Below are positions 55,294-63,449 of a stretch of DNA of 64,000 nucleotides, piece after piece. The first letter of the stretch is position 1, and every line of letters begins with the position of its first letter. The DNA is from Bacillus_BD sp963708895 (lineage in GTDB: Bacteria > Bacillota > Bacilli > Bacillales > Cytobacillaceae). The notes below the pieces were generated by a model. The model ran no database searches and had not been told where the DNA came from. It saw nothing but the letters and a program-made list of their open reading frames with translations. Location: the NCBI GenBank assembly GCA_963708895.1, contig CAVPUE010000002.1:496001-560000 (forward strand). Reading direction: 5' to 3'. The translations under genes and the position numbers were made by a program.

Positions 55294-56298
55294 TTAATAT
55301 TGCTTGATAATATTTGACACTATTTCATATGAGCGTAATCTAGCTTGTTGATCGTAAATTTGCCCATTAATGATTACTTCGTCAGCCTGTGTTTCTTCTA
55401 CAAATTGTTCCAGTTTTCTTGTGACTGTTGCTGGACTACCAATCATCGATCCGCTGAGTTTGTGCTCTAAGATTGAGTATTCATAACCACTACAAATACT
55501 TTCGATATTTTCAACCGGTGATTTGAGCTGTGTTTGTTGATTACGAATAAGTCCTAATTGATGCTGTTGCAAGGAAGTGGCTAAGATTTTCGCTTCTTCG
55601 TCACTATCAGCAGCAATGATATTCGTTCCAACCATGATATAAGGTTCTTTAAGAAACTCAGATGGTCGGAAACTAGTCCGATATAAGTGAAGAGCTGGCA
55701 ATGTGTTTTCTGGTGAGAAATGATTAGCAAATGCAAACGGAAGTCCGAGTTGTCCTGCTAATTGAGCACTATAACCACTAGAACCAAGAAGCCAAATTGG
55801 AACATGAAGTCCTTGACCAGGTATCGCATTGACTCTCATTGACTCAGAACTAAAATAAGCCCTAAGTTCTGCTAATTGTTCAGGGAAATCACTTCCATCA
55901 CTTCTTCGATCACGTCGTAATGCGAAGGCAGTTGCTTCGTCTGTTCCAGGTGCACGACCAAGTCCTAAATCGATTCGACCAGGGAATAAGGACTCGAGAG
56001 TTCCAAATTGTTCTGCAACGACAAGTGGAGCATGATTTGGAAGCATAATTCCTCCTGAACCTACTCTTATCGTAGAGGTATTTGCAGCCACATGGCCGAT
56101 GACAAGAGAAGTTGCCGAACTAGCAATACCAGGTTTATTATGATGTTCTGCTAGCCAGTATCGATTATAACCCCATTTTTCAACATGTTGAGCTAAATCT
56201 ACTGTATGTTGAAAAGAGCTGGCAGCTGTACTTCCTTCATTGATAGGTGATAAATCTAAAACGGAATAAGCAAGATCTTGTATGGTCTTTTTTTTCAT
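55294..56298 (-). CDS. LLM-class (luciferase-like) flavin-dependent oxidoreductase
   Basis: 334-residue TIM-barrel flavoprotein of the bacterial luciferase superfamily, MsnO8-like subgroup. Features: YSVLDLSPINEG, RYWLAEHHNKPGIASSAT, VGSGGIMLPNHAPLVVAEQF, PGRIDLGLGRAPGTD and WLLGSSGYSAQLAGQLG. Substrate unknown; usually FMN-dependent. ATG 56298 follows AGAGGACAAA; ATG 56316 is an alternative. Monocistronic. Confidence 0.88.
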   Translation of the reverse strand: MKKKTIQDLAYSVLDLSPINEGSTAASSFQHTVDLAQHVEKWGYNRYWLAEHHNKPGIASSATSLVIGHVAANTSTIRVGSGGIMLPNHAPLVVAEQFGTLESLFPGRIDLGLGRAPGTDEATAFALRRDRRSDGSDFPEQLAELRAYFSSESMRVNAIPGQGLHVPIWLLGSSGYSAQLAGQLGLPFAFANHFSPENTLPALHLYRTSFRPSEFLKEPYIMVGTNIIAADSDEEAKILATSLQQHQLGLIRNQQTQLKSPVENIESICSGYEYSILEHKLSGSMIGSPATVTRKLEQFVEETQADEVIINGQIYDQQARLRSYEIVSNIIKQY

Positions 56299-56417
56299 TT
56301 TGTCCTCTTCTTTCATCTGCGAAATTTGTAAAAATTATTGTAGTCTATGAATATTCTATCAATTGTTTCATAGAATGCAAAATAAAATGAATCTTTAGTT
56401 GACATTCAATAAAAAAA

Positions 56418-56455
56418 GTCCTAAACATTTTGTCAAAATGGAAAGTATAGGACCT
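56418..56455 (-). terminator. Terminator candidate of aspA
   Basis: AGTCCTA...TAGGACC with an inner CATTTTG/CAAAATG pairing, ending on the minus strand in TTTTTTATTG. The outer stem is interrupted. Confidence 0.5.
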
Positions 56456-56474
56456 ATAATAAAGTTTCATATCT

Positions 56475-57914
56475 TTAGTCACGATCGAGTAATGAGGCAC
56501 CAGCGATACCAGGGTTTGTCATTTCATAAGGATTTAAAATGAGGTCGAGTTCTTCTTCTGTTAATACATCATATTGTAAACATAGTTCGCGAACAGAACG
56601 TCCCTTGACGATGGCTTCTCTTGCTATTCTTGCAGCCACTTCATAGCCAATATGTGGATTTACAGCCGTAATCAGTCCTACGCTTTTTTCAACAAATTCT
56701 TTAAGTCTTGTCTCATTGGCTTCAATGCTGACTAAGCATCGCTCCGTAAATACTTTGAATGCTTGTGTCATGATACTAATTGACTGATGTAGATTAAAGA
56801 CAAGTACGGGTTCCATGACATTTAGTTCTAATTGTCCCGCTTCAGAAGCAAGGCTAATGGTATGGTCGTTCCCTATCACTTGGAATGCTACTTGATTAAT
56901 CATTTCCGGCATCACTGGGTTTACTTTCCCAGGCATGATGGAAGAACCTGGTTGTCTAGCAACTAAAGAAATTTCCGCTAAGCCTGCCCGAGGACCTGAA
57001 GCCATTAATCGTAAGTCATTAGCAATTTTAGACATATTAATCATACATATTTTTAAAGCAGAAGACACTTCCGTATAGGCGTCAGTATTTTGTGTGCCAT
57101 CAACTAAATGTTGAGCCTTTTTGAGAGGTAATTCACTTATTGTCGCTAAATATTGGGCGACGTATTCAATATACTTGGGATCAGCATTTAAACCCGTACC
57201 TACGGCTGTTGCTCCCATGTTAATCTCATATAAACTTTCACATGTGCGTTTGATTCGATTGATATCGCGTTCGACGACCCGCCTGTAGGCTTCAAATTCT
57301 TGTCCAAGCCGTATTGGTACAGCATCTTGGAGATGAGTTCTACCCATCTTTATGATGGAATCAAATTGTAGGGCCTTTTTATTAAACACATCATGCATTT
57401 CTTTCATTGTTTGGAGTAAGCGGTTTAATAGTTTTAAAGTTGAAATATGAATCGCAGTAGGAAAGGCGTCGTTGGTCGATTGTGACATGTTTACATGGGT
57501 ATTTGGACTTAAACTTGTATAATCCCCTTTGTTCTTTCCTAAAATTTCAAGGGCTCGATTGGTAATAACCTCATTGGCATTCATATTAATCGATGTTCCA
57601 GCTCCACCTTGAATCGGATCTACGATAAAATCGTCATGAAACTTTCCTTCGATGATTTCATTAGCAGCCTGAACAATCACATTTCCAAGACCTTCATATA
57701 AGCGTTTTGTTTTCATATTTGCGAGAGCTGCCGCTTTTTTTACCATCGCTAAAGCGCGAATTAATTCACTATTTAATGGATATTGCGTGATTGGAAAGTT
57801 TTCTGCTGCCCGTAACGATTGAATACCATAATAGGCATCAAAAGGTATTTTTTTCTCTCCTAGAAAATCTTTTTCCGTGCGAGTTTTGGTTCCATTGGAT
57901 TCATTTAATGACAA
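56475..57914 (-). CDS. aspA: Aspartate ammonia-lyase
   Basis: Interconverts aspartate with fumarate and ammonia. 479 residues, fumarase/aspartase superfamily: N-terminal AYYGIQSLRAAENFPI, STNDAFPTAIHIS, GRTHLQDAVPI, GATAVGTGLN and the active-site loop GSSIMPGKVNP with catalytic Ser. GGAGGTCCTC precedes ATG 57914. No asparaginase gene is next to it, unlike the ansAB operon of B. subtilis. Confidence 0.95.
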   Translation of the reverse strand: MSLNESNGTKTRTEKDFLGEKKIPFDAYYGIQSLRAAENFPITQYPLNSELIRALAMVKKAAALANMKTKRLYEGLGNVIVQAANEIIEGKFHDDFIVDPIQGGAGTSINMNANEVITNRALEILGKNKGDYTSLSPNTHVNMSQSTNDAFPTAIHISTLKLLNRLLQTMKEMHDVFNKKALQFDSIIKMGRTHLQDAVPIRLGQEFEAYRRVVERDINRIKRTCESLYEINMGATAVGTGLNADPKYIEYVAQYLATISELPLKKAQHLVDGTQNTDAYTEVSSALKICMINMSKIANDLRLMASGPRAGLAEISLVARQPGSSIMPGKVNPVMPEMINQVAFQVIGNDHTISLASEAGQLELNVMEPVLVFNLHQSISIMTQAFKVFTERCLVSIEANETRLKEFVEKSVGLITAVNPHIGYEVAARIAREAIVKGRSVRELCLQYDVLTEEELDLILNPYEMTNPGIAGASLLDRD

Positions 57915-58077
57915 GGTGAGGACCTCCAGATATCAGAAAATTTAAAATATACTTCTCCTTGTCACCATCCTAACTTAAATCCTTGTAAATGAAAAGTATT
58001 ATATTTCTAAAATAGTATTTTATTCGATCATAAAAACGCACATTTTGATGAAACATATTGATATACATAATAGTACA

Positions 58078-58262
58078 AGGCTGTTTTCGTAAAGTTTTGT
58101 TGTTAAAATCTAAAGGCCGATTTTAACGTAGAAAAAGCTATTTTGTGCATTCGAATTAAATTTGCAGCTCGTTTCTCAAAAGTAAATAGCAGTTTTAATA
58201 TGAAAACAATAACAATTGGCTTTTTTCTACTCTAAAAGCAACAAAATTTGAGAAAAGAGCCT
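58078..58262 (+). repeat. MITE-like inverted-repeat element, copy 2
   Basis: 185 bp with the same ends and interior as copy 1, same orientation. It ends 40 bp before yitT. The 387-bp gap 57915-58301 holds the aspA promoter region, this element and the yitT ribosome-binding site, and no gene. Confidence 0.88.
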
Positions 58263-58301
58263 ATTACAATAGGAACTTCCACTGTAGAGAGGGGAATATA
58301 A

Positions 58302-59138
58302 ATGCAGGAAAAACGAAGTAAGGAAGATTATATTCATGTTGTCATCATCATTATTGGGTCATTTATCATTAGTGCAGCCTTTAATCTGTTTTTCATCCCA
58401 CACCATATACTAAGTAGTGGAATAAGCGGGATTGCTATTCTTTTAGGTTTGATTACCCCTTTAGACACAGGAATGTTGAATTTTTTATTGAATTTACCAC
58501 TACTTGTGATTGGAGTGTTTAAATTAGGGAAGAAATTCATATTTTTTACGATTGTATCTGTTATTGTCACATCTGTTGGACTCTATATCATTCCCGTAAC
58601 GCCCATTGCTTCTGAACCTATTTTGTCATCTATTTTTGGGGGTGTTGTTGGGGGATTTGGAGCAGGGATGATTCTGAGAGCCTCAGGATCATCAGGTGGT
58701 TTCGATATTCTTGCATTACTACTAACGAGAAAAAAGGATATGCCTTTAGGATCGATTTTATCGGGTTTAAATGCGATTGTCGTTGTGATTTCAGGTTTCA
58801 TTTTTGGCTGGGATGTTGCATTAAACACATTGATTGGGATTTATGCATCCGGGAAGGTAATTGATACCATCCATACGAGTCATATCAAATTAACGCTTAT
58901 GATTATCACCCAGAAAGGAGAAGAGATACAAAAGAATTTACTACAGCATTTTTATCGTGGTATTACAATTATGGATGGTTATGGGGCTTATACAGGTAGT
59001 AACAAAAAAATACTGATGACTGTTATTACTAGATATCAACTCACAGATATAAAAAGATTAATAAATGAAACAGACCCCCAAGCCTTTGTTAACATTACGG
59101 AAACAAAGGAAGTAATGGGTGCTTTTCATCGAAAATAA
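58302..59138 (+). CDS. YitT family membrane protein
   Basis: 278 residues: five to six membrane helices (AAFNLFFIPHHILSSGISGIA, GGVVGGFGAGMILRASGSSGG with the glycine-rich family loop) followed by a C-terminal soluble DUF2179 domain (TQKGEEIQKNLLQHFYRGIT, TDPQAFVNITETKEVMGAF). Transport role suspected for the family, substrate unknown. GAGAGGGG precedes the start. It is bracketed by inverted copies of the repeat element. Confidence 0.9.
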   Translation: MQEKRSKEDYIHVVIIIIGSFIISAAFNLFFIPHHILSSGISGIAILLGLITPLDTGMLNFLLNLPLLVIGVFKLGKKFIFFTIVSVIVTSVGLYIIPVTPIASEPILSSIFGGVVGGFGAGMILRASGSSGGFDILALLLTRKKDMPLGSILSGLNAIVVVISGFIFGWDVALNTLIGIYASGKVIDTIHTSHIKLTLMIITQKGEEIQKNLLQHFYRGITIMDGYGAYTGSNKKILMTVITRYQLTDIKRLINETDPQAFVNITETKEVMGAFHRK

Positions 59139-59141
59139 TAA

Positions 59142-59276
59142 AGCTCTTTTCTCAAACTTTGTTGCTTTTGCAGAGAAAAAAGCTAATTGTCATTGTTTTC
59201 ATGTTGATATGGCTATATTTTTTGAGAAAAGAGCTGCAAATTTAATACGAATGTACAAACTTTACGAAACCAGCCA
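59142..59276 (-). repeat. MITE-like inverted-repeat element, copy 3 (internally deleted)
   Basis: Inverse orientation to copies 1 and 2. About 135 bp: matches the reverse complement of copy 2 at both ends but lacks about 45 internal bases. It begins 3 bp after the yitT stop. Confidence 0.82.
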
Positions 59277-59287
59277 TAATTAAAATG

Positions 59288-59312
59288 AGACTGACAATAG
59301 ATGTCAGTCTAA
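59288..59312 (-). terminator. Terminator of the 59318-59620 gene
   Basis: AGACTGAC/GTCAGTCT stem immediately after the minus-strand stop, followed by CATTTTA on that strand. Confidence 0.65.
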
Positions 59313-59317
59313 AAATG

Positions 59318-59620
59318 TTAATCCCACTCTTCATATACGACGACACCACCTGTTAAATCGATCGTACTATTTGCTCCCTTATAAAGTAACTTTCCCTCTT
59401 CCTCTACAAGTAGATTTTCATATGTATAGATCGTTTTGCCATCAGAGAGTGTCACAACGATTTTTTCCCCCAGTTCAAGTTGTGGTGCCTCTACTTTAAT
59501 AAGTGCTTGTGAATAAAAATAAAGTCCTATTATGATTGCAACTAAAGAGAGTAATATATAAACCAATCCAGCTTTATAAAAAGGCTTCGTTTCCCCAGTA
59601 ATACGTTGAATTTGACTCAT
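59318..59620 (-). CDS. Small single-pass membrane protein, unknown
   Basis: 100 residues: cytoplasmic start, one hydrophobic helix at about 17-40 (AGLVYILLSLVAIIIGLYFY), then a beta-rich outer domain (EKIVVTLSDGKTIYTYENLL). AGGAGGAGC precedes the start. I do not recognise the family. It stands alone. Confidence 0.65.
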   Translation of the reverse strand: MSQIQRITGETKPFYKAGLVYILLSLVAIIIGLYFYSQALIKVEAPQLELGEKIVVTLSDGKTIYTYENLLVEEEGKLLYKGANSTIDLTGGVVVYEEWD

Positions 59621-59865
59621 CGGCTCCTCCTATTAGTAAAAAATAAATACATTATTATCATATGTACCTCCAAAGAAGGTAATGACTAGAGCTTGTTCAG
59701 AAAAAAGAACAAAAACCTACAATTATTATATTACTTTAAATATTTGGAAAATTCAAGAGGGACAAGGCATAGTGAAAAAACCTAAAAAAGTGTATTTGCC
59801 TATCGCACAGGTGGAGATCAAAATTGAATAGGATATAAGGAAATTAGAAAAGGAGGGGTTAGAAA

Positions 59866-59982
59866 ATGGGAGCAGTAGAAGGCGTAGGATTTGGCGGCGG
59901 ATTTGCTTTGCTTGTTGTATTGTTTATTCTGTTGATTATTATAGGTTGTAGTTGCTGGGGTGGCTACGGCGGAGTTTATTAA
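59866..59982 (+). CDS. YjcZ-family sporulation protein, copy A
   Basis: 38 residues: Gly-rich start MGAVEGVGFGGG, then one hydrophobic helix FALLVVLFILLIIIG and CSCWGGYGGVY. The GGFALLVVLFILLIIIG block is the YjcZ/SscA signature of small spore-associated proteins. AGGAGGGG precedes the start. 42 bp upstream of a second family member. The preceding 240 bp contain no other gene. Confidence 0.82.
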   Translation: MGAVEGVGFGGGFALLVVLFILLIIIGCSCWGGYGGVY

Positions 59983-60024
59983 ATAAAAAATAAATGAATT
60001 ACTCGATGAAGGGAGGACTTATTC

Positions 60025-60156
60025 ATGTTTGGATATGGTGGTTATGGTGGTTGCGGTTACGGTTATGGTGGTGGCTGTGGCGTCGGCAGCGGGTTCGCTT
60101 TGATTATAGTATTGTTTATCTTGTTAATTATCATTGGTGCAGTTATCTGGAATTAA
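60025..60156 (+). CDS. YjcZ-family sporulation protein, copy B
   Basis: 43 residues: MFGYGGYGGCGYGYGGGCGV then SGFALIIVLFILLIIIGAVIWN. A tandem paralogue of the gene just upstream with a longer Gly/Tyr/Cys head and the same membrane helix. GGGAGG precedes ATG 60025. Sporulation role inferred from the family. Confidence 0.82.
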   Translation: MFGYGGYGGCGYGYGGGCGVGSGFALIIVLFILLIIIGAVIWN

Positions 60157-60195
60157 AAAAGGCCCTTTTTAAGGGCATCAGGCTGTAATAAGAAT

Positions 60196-60234
60196 GAATG
60201 AAAGAGACAGTTTATTAAACTGTCTCTTTCATTT
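60196..60234. terminator. Bidirectional terminator, 17-bp stem
   Basis: AATGAAAGAGACAGTTT pairs perfectly with AAACTGTCTCTTTCATT; T5 follows on the plus strand. The coding frame of the truncated thiamine-binding gene ends inside this stem. Confidence 0.85.
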
Positions 60235-60421
60235 TTCTCCATACTGTAATTAATTGAAAGATCGAATTCAAATCACCCTCAATCGTTGTTTCAAGCGGGT
60301 GAACTTCATATTTTAATCCGGATTCAATAATGATTTTGATTGCTTCGTCAACATAAGGAATAGAATCTTCTCCATCCTTCGTTTTAGGGATAATTTGAAT
60401 ACTTACAAGTGAGTTTGCCAT
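60215..60421 (-). pseudogene. MTH1187/YkoF-type thiamine-binding protein, 3'-truncated
   Basis: 68 residues against about 100 in the family. The N-terminal ferredoxin-like half is present: SLVSIQIIPKTKDGEDSIPY, VDEAIKIII, YEVHPLETTIEGDLNSIF. After QLI the sequence turns into VWRKMKETV and stops inside a terminator stem, so the second half has been lost. It overlaps the upstream fragment (TAATG) and lies in a TPP-riboswitch transcript. Confidence 0.72.
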
Positions 60422-60519
60422 TATTCTTTGTCTCCTAATTCAGGTAAGAAATCATTTGTGAATGCTTTTGTAGCATCTAATTCTTTCTCTAATAATTTAT
60501 TTTCAATAATCTCCGACAA
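60421..60519 (-). pseudogene. C-terminal remnant of a thiamine-precursor ABC transporter binding protein (ThiY-like)
   Basis: 32 codons directly after the riboswitch terminator: SEIIENKLLEKELDATKAFT then NDFLPELGDKE. The LLEKELDxxKAFTNDFLP pattern is like the extreme C-terminus of NMT1/THI5-type substrate-binding proteins. No start site or signal peptide of its own. It overlaps the next gene as TAATG. I infer that a deletion fused the riboswitch to the tail of this gene; family assignment rests on a short match. Confidence 0.5.
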
Positions 60520-60690
60520 AAAATACACTCGGTTAATAAACCGGGTGCATATTAAACAAAAATAATAATTGTTAAGAATATGTTTCCTCCGCCGGTATTA
60601 ACCAGATCAGGTTCTGAGGGTCAGTATCTAATACGGATACTTTCTCAACTGGCAATACCAGTTCCCCTACATTTCTTTCAAAGATTAAGG
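60517..60690 (-). promoter_or_regulatory. TPP (THI-box) riboswitch with terminator
   Basis: Minus-strand aptamer at about 60675-60583 with TGTAGGGGAAC, the TTGAGAAAG variant of CTGAGA, GACCCT, GAACCTGATCTGGTTAATAC and CGGAGGAAAC. A terminator follows: CACCCGGTTTATTAACCGAGTG (60547-60526) and T6. Thiamine pyrophosphate would promote termination. The genes it should control are now fragments. Confidence 0.9.
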
Positions 60691-60756
60691 ATTCAATTTG
60701 TCTTATTATACCAAATTTAGACAATTTGAAAAGAAATTTGCCCATAATCTTTCACA

Positions 60757-61176
60757 TTATAAGGTAATGGAAGAGTTTTCTTTCCATTTTTTAAAAGGAT
60801 CAAGTTCATTCGAAATTTGTTTGACTGTGTAGCCAATAACAGCAACATCGTCAAAGATCCCGAGGCCGATTAAAAAGTCAGGTATCAGATCAAGAGGTGC
60901 TACAAAATAAACAATGGTCGCAATTACCATAATGATTGTTTTTTTTGAAACGTCTCGATATTCTTTTTTTGACCATGCCTTTACCAATTCAACTAATAAA
61001 TATAATTGCTGTAGAATACCTGATAATGAACTTTTATTATGACTCGCTTTTCGCAAGGCCCTTTTTAATAATTGTTGTAAGTCCTTTGGGTTGTCGGCAT
61101 ACTTTGTGGCTCTACCCTCAAATTTTTTATGCCCACCTTCAAACTTCTGTTTTCTAAAAATAAACATTCTCTTCAC
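60757..61176 (-). CDS. YkvA family membrane protein (DUF1232)
   Basis: 139 residues. The DUF1232 core IVYFVAPLDLIPDFLIGLGIFDDVAVIGYTVKQI, split over two hydrophobic stretches, occupies residues 85-125. The N-terminal part is basic and helical (RALRKASHNKSS). GGGAGTGAAG precedes the start. Widely conserved, function unknown. Confidence 0.85.
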   Translation of the reverse strand: MKRMFIFRKQKFEGGHKKFEGRATKYADNPKDLQQLLKRALRKASHNKSSLSGILQQLYLLVELVKAWSKKEYRDVSKKTIIMVIATIVYFVAPLDLIPDFLIGLGIFDDVAVIGYTVKQISNELDPFKKWKENSSITL

Positions 61177-61368
61177 TCCCTCGTTTTAGTATATAACAAC
61201 TTTTCCTGTGCATACAGTAGCCAGTTTTGAAAAAGCTAAGAATTAGAATCGAAATATGTATGACTTATTGTGATTAAAAACATAAAATTTTTTATTGCTA
61301 ACTGGTGTAGATAGCGATATGATTGAACTTATCAGTGAAATTGATTGGTTAAAAAGTGAGGAATTTTT

Positions 61369-62943
61369 ATGGTAAATACATTTATAGATGAAGTAAATTC
61401 GCGACGAACATTTGCGATTATTTCCCACCCTGATGCTGGGAAGACAACTATGACAGAGAAACTATTACTTTTTGGTGGAGCGATTCGTGATGCCGGAACA
61501 GTAAAAGGGAAAAAAACAGGTAAATATGCCACAAGTGATTGGATGGAAATCGAAAAGCAACGTGGGATTTCTGTGACATCTAGTGTCATGCAGTTTGAGT
61601 ATAACGATGCACGTATTAATATTTTAGATACACCTGGACACCAAGATTTTAGTGAAGACACGTACCGAACCTTAATGGCAGTTGATAGTGCTGTCATGAT
61701 TATCGATTCCGCTAAAGGGATTGAGGAACAGACACTGAAACTTTTTAAAGTATGTCGGATGAGAGGGATACCGATATTTACGTTTATTAATAAACTAGAT
61801 CGTGATGGAAGATATCCACTTGAATTATTAGCAGAGCTTGAAGAGGTCATGGGAATTGAATCTTATCCGATGAACTGGCCAATTGGAATGGGAAAGGAAT
61901 TTCTTGGGATCTATGATCGCTTTCATAACCGTATTGAACAATTCCGTGTTGATGAAGAAAATCGGTTTTTAGAACTTAATGACGACGGGGAAGTGGACGG
62001 AGATTATCCGATCAAACAAAATGCCTTGTATGATCAAACATTAGAAGAAATTCTTTTATTAAATGAAGCGGGAAATGAGTTTTCCAAAGAAAAAATTGCT
62101 GATGGAACTTTAACACCTGTATTTTTCGGAAGTGCTTTAACAAACTTTGGTGTTCAAACGTTTTTGGAAACTTATTTACAATTTGCACCGCCCCCACAAC
62201 CTAGAGAGTCAACAATTGGAAAAATTGATCCACTATCAGAGAACTTTTCTGGCTTTATCTTTAAAATTCAAGCGAATATGAATCCTGCACACCGAGATCG
62301 AATTGCTTTTCTACGGATTTGCTCTGGTAAATTTGAGCGAGGGATGACGGTTAATGTTCCTAGAACCGGTAAACAAATCAAACTTTCACAATCTACACAG
62401 TTTATGGCAGATGACCGTAGTACTGTTGATGAAGCGGTTAGTGGTGATATTATTGGTTTGTATGATACTGGTACTTATCAAATTGGTGATACAATAACAA
62501 CAGGGAAGGATCAATTCCAATTTGAAAGATTGCCACAATTTACACCAGAACTTTTCGTGCGAGTAACTGCAAAAAATGTGATGAAACAAAAGCATTTTCA
62601 TAAAGGGATTGGGCAGCTTGTCCAAGAAGGTGCAATACAGTTATATAAAACCCTCAGAACTGAAGATTATCTACTTGGTGCGGTAGGGCAGTTACAATTT
62701 GAAGTATTTGAACATCGGATGAAAAATGAATATAATGTTGATGTAGTGATGGAGGGACAAGGCTCGAAAATTGCCCGTTGGGTTGAAAATGATGAGGTCG
62801 ATGATAAATTATCAAGTTCAAGAAGTCTGCTTGTCAACGATCGCTATGATCATAAGGTCTTCTTATTTGAAAATGACTTTGCACTGCGATGGTTTCAAGA
62901 GAAAAATCCAAATGTGAAACTATACAATCCAATGGATCAATAA
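61369..62943 (+). CDS. prfC: Peptide chain release factor 3
   Basis: GTPase that recycles RF1/RF2 from the ribosome after termination. 524 residues: G1 SHPDAGKTTMTEK, G2 region RGISVTSSVMQF, G3 DTPGHQDFSEDTYRTL, G4 NKLD, then EF-Tu-like domain II and the RF3-specific C-terminal domain (VRVTAKNVMKQKHFHKG). AGTGAGGAA precedes the start. Usually absent from B. subtilis itself but present in other Bacillaceae, which is a useful taxonomic hint. Confidence 0.95.
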   Translation: MVNTFIDEVNSRRTFAIISHPDAGKTTMTEKLLLFGGAIRDAGTVKGKKTGKYATSDWMEIEKQRGISVTSSVMQFEYNDARINILDTPGHQDFSEDTYRTLMAVDSAVMIIDSAKGIEEQTLKLFKVCRMRGIPIFTFINKLDRDGRYPLELLAELEEVMGIESYPMNWPIGMGKEFLGIYDRFHNRIEQFRVDEENRFLELNDDGEVDGDYPIKQNALYDQTLEEILLLNEAGNEFSKEKIADGTLTPVFFGSALTNFGVQTFLETYLQFAPPPQPRESTIGKIDPLSENFSGFIFKIQANMNPAHRDRIAFLRICSGKFERGMTVNVPRTGKQIKLSQSTQFMADDRSTVDEAVSGDIIGLYDTGTYQIGDTITTGKDQFQFERLPQFTPELFVRVTAKNVMKQKHFHKGIGQLVQEGAIQLYKTLRTEDYLLGAVGQLQFEVFEHRMKNEYNVDVVMEGQGSKIARWVENDEVDDKLSSSRSLLVNDRYDHKVFLFENDFALRWFQEKNPNVKLYNPMDQ

Positions 62944-62949
62944 AAAATA

Positions 62950-62995
62950 GGAAACGGTTCGCATTCTAATGATTGATGCAGACCGTTTCCTTTTC
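62950..62995 (+). terminator. Terminator of prfC
   Basis: GGAAACGGT.CGCAT / ATGC.GACCGTTTCC stem followed by TTTTC. Confidence 0.8.
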
Positions 62996-63005
62996 ACGTT
63001 AAAAA

Positions 63006-63030
63006 GAAAGCCAAGCGTCGCTTGGCTTTC
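63006..63030 (-). terminator. Terminator of the SASP gene
   Basis: GAAAGCCAAGCG/CGCTTGGCTTTC perfect stem; minus-strand T5 follows. Confidence 0.85.
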
Positions 63031-63042
63031 TTGATTCCAATA

Positions 63043-63234
63043 TTATTTTCCTGATAAATGGGCTTGTGCTTGTTGGACTAATCTTTTGGTGATTTCTCCT
63101 CCAACCGAGCCATTGGCACGTGATACGGTATCAGAGCCTAAATGGACACCAAATTCCTGAGCAATTTCGTATTTTACTTGGTCAAGATATTGCTCTATGC
63201 CAGGAACAAGTAGTTTATTACTGCTTCTAGCCAT
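63043..63234 (-). CDS. Alpha/beta-type small acid-soluble spore protein
   Basis: 63 residues: KLLVPGIEQYLDQVKYEIAQ, EFGVHLGSDTVSRANGSVGG, EITKRLVQQAQ. This is the canonical helix-turn-helix SASP with the GPR protease site region YEIAQEFGV. It coats and protects spore DNA and supplies amino acids in germination. AAGGAGTTG precedes the start. Forespore (sigma-G) expression inferred from the family. Confidence 0.96.
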   Translation of the reverse strand: MARSSNKLLVPGIEQYLDQVKYEIAQEFGVHLGSDTVSRANGSVGGEITKRLVQQAQAHLSGK

Positions 63235-63449
63235 CTTTGTTTCAACTCCTTATGAATGAACAACCAGAGTAAATTTTCTCTGTAATCATATTATGGATTT
63301 TTATTTGAATTTTAAAAGTGGAAAAGTTATTCAGAATTTGGAAATTTTAGTGTAAAAATTAGATTTTATAATATTTTTCCTCCGATAGCTTTCCAAATGA
63401 TCTAATTTTCATTAAGATAGGATTAGTTGTAAATGAAAGGAAGCATCTT

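Noticed and set aside
63241..63449. c-di-AMP (ydaO) riboswitch before the K+ transporter gene
   Set aside because: The gap is about 200 bp and lacks the conserved ydaO blocks and a leader terminator.
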